A stretch of 11,043 nt of DNA, from assembly GCA_950060715.1 (NCBI GenBank), contig CATLVA010000019.1, positions 1 to 11,043 on the forward strand. Reading direction: 5' to 3'. The notes beneath the pieces were generated by a model. The model saw only the letters and a list, made by a program, of their open reading frames with translations, did not search any database and was not told where the DNA came from. The translations under genes were made by a program, and so were the position numbers. Within the stretch, counting starts at the first letter, position 1; each line of letters opens with the position of its first letter. Positions 6,465 to 11,043 of this stretch are shown piece by piece. This stretch comes from an uncultured Oligoflexia bacterium. GTDB taxonomy: Bacteria > Bdellovibrionota > Bacteriovoracia > Bacteriovoracales > Bacteriovoracaceae.

Positions 6465-7040
6465 TTAAAACGGTATCGTAATAGTGATTTTAGCAGCTGA
6501 AACCTCAGTTTTAGCGTTTAGTGCGGAGCATGCTTTGGTGAAAAATACATCTTCGTGCAAATCATTCTTCACTGGGCAAGTAATAATATATTTATCGACT
6601 TGCTTGTCCACATTGATCTGAGAACTGGATTGTTCTAGCGTGACTCGTACTAAGTAGTAGTGAATCATAAAAAGATGCTGAACGTTTACAGATGTTTCAC
6701 CTTCTGGAAATAAAAGATCCAAATTATGATCTTCAAAGGCCATATTGATATACTCAAGAGACTTTTGAAGTGCAGGCCATGTTTGGTAGTGGGGATCTCC
6801 CATCGCTACTTTATAGTAATCCCGCAGCCCCTCAATTCGATCCTTCATTTTATCGGCACCAGATTTCATCTTGTCCACGGACTTTTTTAATCGCTCAATA
6901 TCAACTTGATCTTTTCCTAGAAGAAGCTCCAGAATACTTAATTGTCCCACTATGACACAAAAAGGATTGTTTATGTCATGGATAGACTTAGAGAGCATTT
7001 TTGAGATGTCATGGAAGATTAATTCTGCTGAGTTATTCAT
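6465..7040 (-). CDS. Histidine-kinase-like protein: DHp domain with degenerate ATPase domain
   Basis: This 191-residue soluble protein has an N-terminal helical DHp-like region with an H-box, IHDINNPF, placing the putative phospho-accepting His at residue 21, followed by a long second helix around 45-75. The rest (about 85-191) has the size of a HATPase domain and ends in a typical final strand, ITITIPF. The N-box and G-boxes are missing: the region around 121-140 (LFMIHYYLVRVTLEQ) has no Asn pair and no DxGxG follows. It therefore probably cannot bind ATP and resembles phosphotransferases such as ChpT or Spo0B, which shuttle phosphate between a kinase and a response regulator. There is no sensor or membrane segment. 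The -10 box is six bases before the ATG with no Shine-Dalgarno. Confidence 0.75.
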   Translation of the reverse strand: MNNSAELIFHDISKMLSKSIHDINNPFCVIVGQLSILELLLGKDQVDIERLKKSVDKMKSGADKMKDRIEGLRDYYKVAMGDPHYQTWPALQKSLEYINMAFEDHNLDLLFPEGETSVNVQHLFMIHYYLVRVTLEQSSSQINVDKQVDKYIITCPVKNDLHEDVFFTKACSALNAKTEVSAAKITITIPF

Positions 7041-7046
7041 GTTTTT

Positions 7047-7077
7047 ATTATAGCAAATTTTGAAATTTAAGCATCAA
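7047..7077 (-). promoter_or_regulatory. Predicted leaderless promoter of the DHp protein gene
   Basis: TATAAT on the minus strand (7052-7047) ends six bases before the ATG at 7040. A -35-like TTGATG (7077-7072) is 19 bases upstream, longer than ideal, so the -35 is doubtful. The perfect -10 and the absence of a Shine-Dalgarno fit the pattern of the neighbouring leaderless candidates. Confidence 0.45.
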
Positions 7078-7718
7078 GATAAAAAATCGTCCTGAAGTCG
7101 TTTATGCATAAGCTTTATTAGCTCTTCACTGCCCATTTCAAGCTTTTTTTGGGCGAGGTCGTAAATATACTGGATAGACCGGGAGGAGTCGTCAGTCTCA
7201 AGTAGAATTGAATTTAGGGGGTAGTCTTTTAGGTAATTAGAGTTTAGGCCTCTTTCACCCAAAGAAATAAAAGTTTCAAAATGGGATTTATACTGATTAA
7301 GAATATTAAGGTTTTTGTAATAGTCGTGGAGAATCACCTTGCCCTTATAATTGAACTTTGTAAGAAGCTTGAGGGTGTCGCTATAAGTTTTCACATTGTG
7401 CAGGACTATAAGCTTAATATTATATTTCTTTGCCAGTTCTAAATGATAATTGAAAAGGTCTTGCTGCATTTTCAGTGAAGTTTCTATATTGCGATCCAGT
7501 CCAAATTCTCCTAGGCCCAAGAACTTTTTGTTAGAATGATGTTCTTCTAATTTTTGGAGGAGCAGCTCTTTTTGTTTATCAATTTGAGAAATATCTATAT
7601 CCCAAGGATGAATTCCTAGGAAAAAATAATCTGATGTTTTTATGTCATTAAGCTTTTCTATGAAAAAATTAATCACAGAAGGGGCAGGGTTATGAGTGTG
7701 AAAATCAACTAGCTTCAA
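7074..7718 (-). CDS. TatD-like metal-dependent hydrolase
   Basis: This 214-residue amidohydrolase-fold protein shows the TatD signatures: FHTH with His7 and His9, GIHPWD with His37, GEFGLD with Glu71, LHN with His107, HDYY with His131 and ETDDS with Asp176. These are the metal-binding and catalytic positions of TatD-type 3'-5' DNases and related hydrolases. The protein is shorter than TatD (about 260 residues). The start is TTG 7718, with AGG nine bases upstream; the next codons lead straight into the FHTH motif, so a later start is unlikely. It overlaps the 3' end of tcdA by 14 bases and is most likely translated from the same message. The substrate (DNA, tRNA or other) cannot be read from the sequence. 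Confidence 0.87.
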   Translation of the reverse strand: MKLVDFHTHNPAPSVINFFIEKLNDIKTSDYFFLGIHPWDIDISQIDKQKELLLQKLEEHHSNKKFLGLGEFGLDRNIETSLKMQQDLFNYHLELAKKYNIKLIVLHNVKTYSDTLKLLTKFNYKGKVILHDYYKNLNILNQYKSHFETFISLGERGLNSNYLKDYPLNSILLETDDSSRSIQYIYDLAQKKLEMGSEELIKLMHKRLQDDFLS

Positions 7719-8466
7719 AATCTAAGACCTTTTTTATCGCAAAGCTTACCGCTGCATTTGCAAAGGCGGCCGTGACAAACCCTACAGAGCCAAGACCTGA
7801 TTCACAATTACTAACTGTCCCGGATTTAAACTCACACTCTTCAGTAGATGTTACACCTAATGGAATTTCCGTAGAGAAAACTGCAGGAGCGCGGTAGCTT
7901 CGCTTGGAATTTTTGCTATAGCCGTATTCCCTTTTTAATTTCTTCTTCACTTGAAATAAAAGTCGGTCGTTGATCGTTTTATTAAGGTCTGAGATTTTAA
8001 CTAAAGTCGGGTCGATTCTCTGACCCGCGGCCCCAACTATGATAAAAGGTAGCCTCAATTTTTTACATTTTTGTATGATTAAACACTTATTTTTGACGCT
8101 ATCGATGGCATCAAAAACAAAATCATATTCCTCAGTAATAATATCATTGATTGTTGATTGGGTGAGAAAGTCTTCGATAAGTACAACATTACAATCTGGA
8201 GAGATATTTAAAATTCTCTCTTTCATGACTTGGATCTTAGATTTTCCAATACTTTTATGATCGGCATGAATCTGGCGGTTGATATTAGTGACACAAATCT
8301 CATCTAAATCTACCAAGGTAATATGCAAACATCCTGAGCGTGCCAAAAACTCAGCTATCCAGCTTCCTACCCCACCAATTCCAATGACGAGAAATTTGCT
8401 ATTGGCGAGCTTTTCTAGCCCCGCTTCACCAATTAAATTTTTGACTCCATTAAAGGCATTTTTCAT
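7705..8466 (-). CDS. tcdA: tRNA threonylcarbamoyladenosine dehydratase TcdA (CsdL), ThiF/E1 family
   Basis: TcdA uses ATP to cyclise the t6A residue at position 37 of ANN-decoding tRNAs. Residue positions count from an alternative start three codons upstream. The nucleotide-binding GIGGVGSW at 32-39, the E1-like DLDEICVTNINRQ around 56-68, DAIDSVKNK near 121-129 and AGQRIDPT near 149-156 match TcdA rather than the activating enzymes ThiF or MoeB. No CxxC zinc site is seen. ATG 8466 is chosen because a -10-like TATATT ends seven bases upstream and no Shine-Dalgarno exists; the alternative start is TTG 8475. The product is about 253 residues, normal length. It is transcribed with the overlapping TatD-like gene and lies 23 bases after the gene for the outer-membrane-like protein. 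Confidence 0.92.
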   Translation of the reverse strand: MKNAFNGVKNLIGEAGLEKLANSKFLVIGIGGVGSWIAEFLARSGCLHITLVDLDEICVTNINRQIHADHKSIGKSKIQVMKERILNISPDCNVVLIEDFLTQSTINDIITEEYDFVFDAIDSVKNKCLIIQKCKKLRLPFIIVGAAGQRIDPTLVKISDLNKTINDRLLFQVKKKLKREYGYSKNSKRSYRAPAVFSTEIPLGVTSTEECEFKSGTVSNCESGLGSVGFVTAAFANAAVSFAIKKVLDFEAS

Positions 8467-8473
8467 GGGCGAC

Positions 8474-8502
8474 AATATAAAAGAAAAACTTAGATATGGC
8501 CA
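8474..8502 (-). promoter_or_regulatory. Predicted leaderless promoter of tcdA
   Basis: On the minus strand TGGCCA (8502-8497, four of six -35 matches) is followed after exactly 17 bases by TATATT (8479-8474), which ends seven bases before the ATG at 8466. The -35 lies inside the 3' end of the upstream gene. No Shine-Dalgarno is visible. Confidence 0.5.
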
Positions 8503-9446
8503 AAAACAGCATCAAAACTGATGATCATCCCCGGTGTCCGAACAAAGTTTCGATCCCTTGGGAAGTTAGTGAAAGGAGTGACATCCATGTAGAGCCAATT
8601 TGAGTAGACTCTTCTTCTGTAAGTCATTTGAAGAATATAGTTGGTAACGATGAAATTGGGCTCATTTTCACTAATGACGTGTGCATGATAAGATAATGCT
8701 GAATGTTTAGTTAGCTTTTGAAAAAGCGAAGGGCCATTTTCAAAACGCAGTATATAATCTTGATCATTCCAAAAAACGTTATTCACCATCCTGAGGATTA
8801 TTTTTCTCGTTAGTCTTTTATCGAAATCCATATCTAAATCGGATGTAATTCCGGTCGTATTAATCCACCTGACTCTTTCATGTACCTTTAAAATCCACTC
8901 TGTGAATTCAATTGTCTTTTTCGCCCCTAAACGTAGGAAGACTTTTGGTGGAACAGAGGCGATGATCCCCGTATCTTGATAGAATTTGATGCCCGATTTT
9001 TCAACAAGATATCTAATACCAGCAGCTGAGTTATTATCATTTGGGCGCTTGGTATTTGGAGTTGCATTTCTAGCTTTTGAGGTTTCAGATCTCGTATCTT
9101 GGTTCTCATTTTCAATGAAAAGTCTTAGCCGTTTCTCAGTACGAGGTAGGATTAAACGGTAATTTATTTCGGGTACAACAACTGGCCCTCGAGCTTCTCT
9201 GATAAAGGTATCAAATTGGAGAATCAATTGTGACCGGTTAACTAGATCTCCGTGTTGAGAATCCGCAAAAAAGCCATCGATGGAGTCGGAAAATCTAAGG
9301 ACCCTTTTTGATAAACGTTGATGGTACTGATCAAGTAAGGACTTATCCGACTTCTTTTTTTTCTCTTTTGCGAAGGATTTCTGTGTTGAAGCAAATGTCG
9401 CTACGAATAAAAAAACTGTTAAATGAATGAGAGACCACCGGCACAT
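8490..9446 (-). CDS. Conserved outer-membrane-like protein of unknown function
   Basis: This 318-residue protein has a good Sec signal peptide: charged start, hydrophobic run (6-20) and probable cleavage after SFA (residue 26). A Lys-rich stretch follows, then a predicted helix around 37-60 (DQYHQRLSKRVL) and alternating beta segments ending WLYMDVTPFTNFPRDRNF. This layout recalls a family of conserved hypothetical outer-membrane barrels that I know from marine gammaproteobacteria, with a helical SWxDxxFxD-like start and a WFYVQ...RDRN-like end; this is a memory-based match. It ends in FGHI rather than the usual C-terminal Phe, so insertion in the outer membrane is likely but not certain. The -10 box lies seven bases before the ATG, with no Shine-Dalgarno. 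The neighbouring tcdA probably reads from its own promoter. Confidence 0.7.
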   Translation of the reverse strand: MCRWSLIHLTVFLFVATFASTQKSFAKEKKKKSDKSLLDQYHQRLSKRVLRFSDSIDGFFADSQHGDLVNRSQLILQFDTFIREARGPVVVPEINYRLILPRTEKRLRLFIENENQDTRSETSKARNATPNTKRPNDNNSAAGIRYLVEKSGIKFYQDTGIIASVPPKVFLRLGAKKTIEFTEWILKVHERVRWINTTGITSDLDMDFDKRLTRKIILRMVNNVFWNDQDYILRFENGPSLFQKLTKHSALSYHAHVISENEPNFIVTNYILQMTYRRRVYSNWLYMDVTPFTNFPRDRNFVRTPGMIISFDAVFGHI

Positions 9447-9453
9447 GCCAAAT

Positions 9454-9482
9454 ATTATAAAAATAACTTAAGCATAAGTCTA
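9454..9482 (-). promoter_or_regulatory. Predicted leaderless promoter of the outer-membrane-like gene
   Basis: On the minus strand TAGACT (9482-9477, four of six -35 matches) is followed after 17 bases by a perfect TATAAT (9459-9454), which ends seven bases before the ATG at 9446. No Shine-Dalgarno is visible. The 92-base gap to the next plus-strand gene also carries that gene's upstream region, in which I see no convincing promoter. Confidence 0.55.
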
Positions 9483-9526
9483 AACTCTTTTAAAACCATT
9501 TTTGTCTCAGTAAACTAAATTTGAAT

Positions 9527-9532
9527 AAGGAG
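9527..9532 (+). promoter_or_regulatory. Ribosome-binding site of the secreted protein
   Basis: AAGGAG lies six bases before ATG 9539 and decides that start; an upstream in-frame TTG at 9521 would place the site inside the coding region. Confidence 0.8.
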
Positions 9533-9538
9533 ATTTAT

Positions 9539-10081
9539 ATGAAAGGGTTTTTACTTCTGTTACTGAGTTTTAATATTGCCGCAGCCGATTTGGGCTTTGA
9601 ACGAGGTGATACGATCAAGACGGACGAAATTGAAGGAGTTGTTTCTGTTACTTGTGAGGAGAATGGTCAAACGAGATCAATGAGTTTGAGTTGTTATGAT
9701 ATAGCTCTTATCGGAGGAGCTTACGGCAAAATTATTGTGCGTAATGGGATGATTGATGCCGATTGGGTGAAGCTTAGAAGAGAGGGGACAAATAAGGTCA
9801 AGGGAGCCGCTTTCAATTCTAAGTTACAACAGACAGGGAATAATTTTAATTTATGGATTGCCACTCTTTTTCAAAGGCCATTATTGAAGAAAGGGAAAAA
9901 TCTCATCCACTATGAATTTACAAAGAAAATTCAATCTATTGAAAATGGAAGTTTTGAGGTTGAGGTTGTGGAAGGAGAGTTTAGGACTTGTGGGCGAGGT
10001 CGTTTGTATTATTATTCTTCATGCCCGCCATCAAATATTATTTGTGGCGAATATTTTAGAAAACATAATTATTGTAGATAA
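9539..10081 (+). CDS. Secreted six-cysteine protein of unknown function
   Basis: This 180-residue protein has a Sec signal peptide with a short charged start, a Leu-rich core (4-10) and likely cleavage after residues 15-16 (AAA-D). The mature part has six cysteines (39, 52, 151, 162, 169 and 179), an even number that fits disulfide bonds in an oxidising periplasm or outside the cell; four are crowded into the last 30 residues. I recognise no motif or family. The middle region is a mix of short strands and loops. The start is ATG 9539 with an AAGGAG site. It is a single-gene unit bounded by the divergent outer-membrane-like gene and by a strong terminator. Its position beside an outer-membrane-like gene is suggestive of envelope function only. 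Confidence 0.75.
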   Translation: MKGFLLLLLSFNIAAADLGFERGDTIKTDEIEGVVSVTCEENGQTRSMSLSCYDIALIGGAYGKIIVRNGMIDADWVKLRREGTNKVKGAAFNSKLQQTGNNFNLWIATLFQRPLLKKGKNLIHYEFTKKIQSIENGSFEVEVVEGEFRTCGRGRLYYYSSCPPSNIICGEYFRKHNYCR

Positions 10082-10087
10082 AAAAAG

Positions 10088-10111
10088 GGGAGCTTAGAGC
10101 TCCCTTTTTTT
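10088..10111. terminator. Bidirectional intrinsic terminator
   Basis: GGGAGCT (10088-10094) and AGCTCCC (10098-10104) form a perfect seven-base stem with a TAG loop, followed by a T-run. The six A bases at 10081-10086 supply the T-run for the other strand. It therefore ends the secreted-protein transcript on the plus strand and the lpd transcript on the minus strand. Confidence 0.93.
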
Positions 10112-10112
10112 A

Positions 10113-11043
10113 TTATAAATGTAATGGTCTATTGTCTGTCGCCGCCAAACAAGCTTCTTTGAAAGCTTCAGTATACGTTGGGTGAGCATGACAAGTTCTC
10201 GCTATATCTTCAGCGCTTGCTTTGTATTCCATCGCTAAAACAGCTTCAGCGATTAAGTCAGCACATCTAGGTCCCACCATATGAACACCTAAAATTTCAT
10301 CTGTTTTTTCATCAGCTAAAACCTTAATCAGACCATCAGACTCTTCAGATGCTCTTGCTCTTCCAAGTGCTTTAAAAGGAAAGGAGCCCTTTTTGAAAGC
10401 TCTACCTTGCTCTTTTAATTGTTCTTCAGTTAGTCCAACTGAAGCGACTTCTGGCCAGGTGTATACAACTCCTGGGATTAGGTTGTAGTCAAGATGAGGC
10501 TTTTGACCCGACATATACTCGGCCACAAAAACTCCTTCTTCTTCCGCTTTGTGAGCAAGCATAGCTCCTTTTACAACGTCCCCAATTGCATAGATATTCT
10601 CAATAGGAGTTTGTAAGTGATCATCAGTTGGGATTCTTCCTTTCTCGTCTGTGGCAAGTCCGATATTTTCGAGCCCCAAATTATCAGTGTAAGGTCTTCT
10701 TCCAACAGAGACTAAACAGTAGTCAGCATCGAGAGTGATTTCTTGTTCTTTTTTCATATCAGTAGCTTTAACCGTTACTGAATCGCCTTTATTAGTCACA
10801 TTTTCTACTTTATGAGAAAGGTAGAAATTGATTCCTTCTTTTTTTAGAACTTTTTGTAGGTTTTTCCCAAGCTCTTTATCCATCATAGCAATGATGCCGT
10901 CCATATATTCAAGGACAGAAACTTCAGCACCCAGTCGTCTATAAACTGAACCAAGTTCAAGTCCAATGACACCACCACCAATAACAACTAAATGCTTTGG
11001 AACTTCTTGAAGCTTAAGGGCTTCAGTAGAAGAAATAATTCTC
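10113..11043 (-). CDS. lpd: Dihydrolipoamide dehydrogenase (E3), C-terminal part, partial
   Basis: The gene runs off the right edge; the last 309 codons are seen, ending at TAA 10113. E3 reoxidises dihydrolipoyl groups of the pyruvate, 2-oxoglutarate and glycine-cleavage complexes with NAD+. The window has the NAD-binding VVIGGGVIGLELG near its start, the FAD-associated ENIYAIGDV, and the dimer-interface HAHPTYTE with the His-Glu pair of the active site. The N-terminal FAD GxGxxG and redox CxxxxC lie beyond the edge. The ATG at 10904 is internal: the same frame continues upstream with family-typical sequence (STEALKLQEVPKHLVVIGGG). Stem-loop 10088-10104 terminates it. Which complex it serves cannot be told, as no E1/E2 gene is visible. 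Confidence 0.95.
   Translation of the reverse strand, partial: RIISSTEALKLQEVPKHLVVIGGGVIGLELGSVYRRLGAEVSVLEYMDGIIAMMDKELGKNLQKVLKKEGINFYLSHKVENVTNKGDSVTVKATDMKKEQEITLDADYCLVSVGRRPYTDNLGLENIGLATDEKGRIPTDDHLQTPIENIYAIGDVVKGAMLAHKAEEEGVFVAEYMSGQKPHLDYNLIPGVVYTWPEVASVGLTEEQLKEQGRAFKKGSFPFKALGRARASEESDGLIKVLADEKTDEILGVHMVGPRCADLIAEAVLAMEYKASAEDIARTCHAHPTYTEAFKEACLAATDNRPLHL

Noticed and set aside
8039..8521. Plus-strand open frames inside tcdA
   Set aside because: They overlap a strongly supported enzyme on the other strand and show no recognisable domain.
10113..10904. A shorter lpd starting at ATG 10904
   Set aside because: The same frame continues upstream with typical E3 sequence including the GGGVIG NAD-binding motif, so the gene is simply cut by the window edge.
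1..11043. CRISPR array, insertion sequence, prophage or defence island
   Set aside because: No regularly spaced repeats, transposase, integrase, terminal repeats or nuclease/helicase gene cluster is visible; the genes are housekeeping or envelope and signalling genes.

Overview
The window is AT-rich, gene-dense bacterial DNA with 14 protein genes that I can support, two of them cut by the window edges. There are no RNA genes, no CRISPR array and no mobile element. The content is a menaquinone operon, an outer-membrane-type protein, a PilZ/FliG-like protein, tcdA, a TatD-like hydrolase and the E3 subunit of a 2-oxo-acid dehydrogenase. Together with the low GC this suggests a Gram-negative, motile, respiring bacterium. 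My best guess is a Bdellovibrionota/Bacteriovoracales-type organism; this is inference from general character, not from a marker gene.

Layout: (1) Positions 1-3904, plus strand: a tightly packed menaquinone operon, menD (3' end only), menH, menA, menC, menE, with every junction overlapping, followed 10 bp later by a single-domain response regulator. (2) 3919-5013, minus strand: a PilZ-domain protein whose C-terminal ~90 residues look like the FliG torque domain, the most interesting gene here. It is divergent from (3) 5058-5690, plus strand: an RluA-type pseudouridine synthase, whose 3' end overlaps the end of the next gene by 86 bp on the opposite strand. (4) 5605-9446, minus strand: in transcription order, an outer-membrane-like conserved protein, tcdA, a TatD-like hydrolase, a histidine-kinase-like phosphotransfer protein, a 35-residue very basic small protein, and a class I glutamine amidotransferase. 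(5) 9539-10081, plus strand: a secreted six-cysteine protein of unknown function, ending at a strong bidirectional terminator. (6) 10113-11043, minus strand: the C-terminal two thirds of dihydrolipoamide dehydrogenase (lpd).

How the genes work together: MenD, MenH, MenC, MenE and MenA cover five steps of the classical route from isochorismate to demethylmenaquinone. The isochorismate synthase (MenF), MenB and the thioesterase must lie elsewhere. A CheY-like receiver, an orphan His-phosphotransfer-like protein and a PilZ-FliG-like protein within about 3.5 kb suggest a cluster of signalling and motility-control parts, though nothing in the sequence proves that they interact.

A recurrent expression feature is that four minus-strand genes have a TATAAT/TATATT -10 box only 6-7 bases before their ATG and no Shine-Dalgarno sequence. 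This predicts leaderless mRNAs. Other genes in the window have good AAGGAG or GGAG sites.
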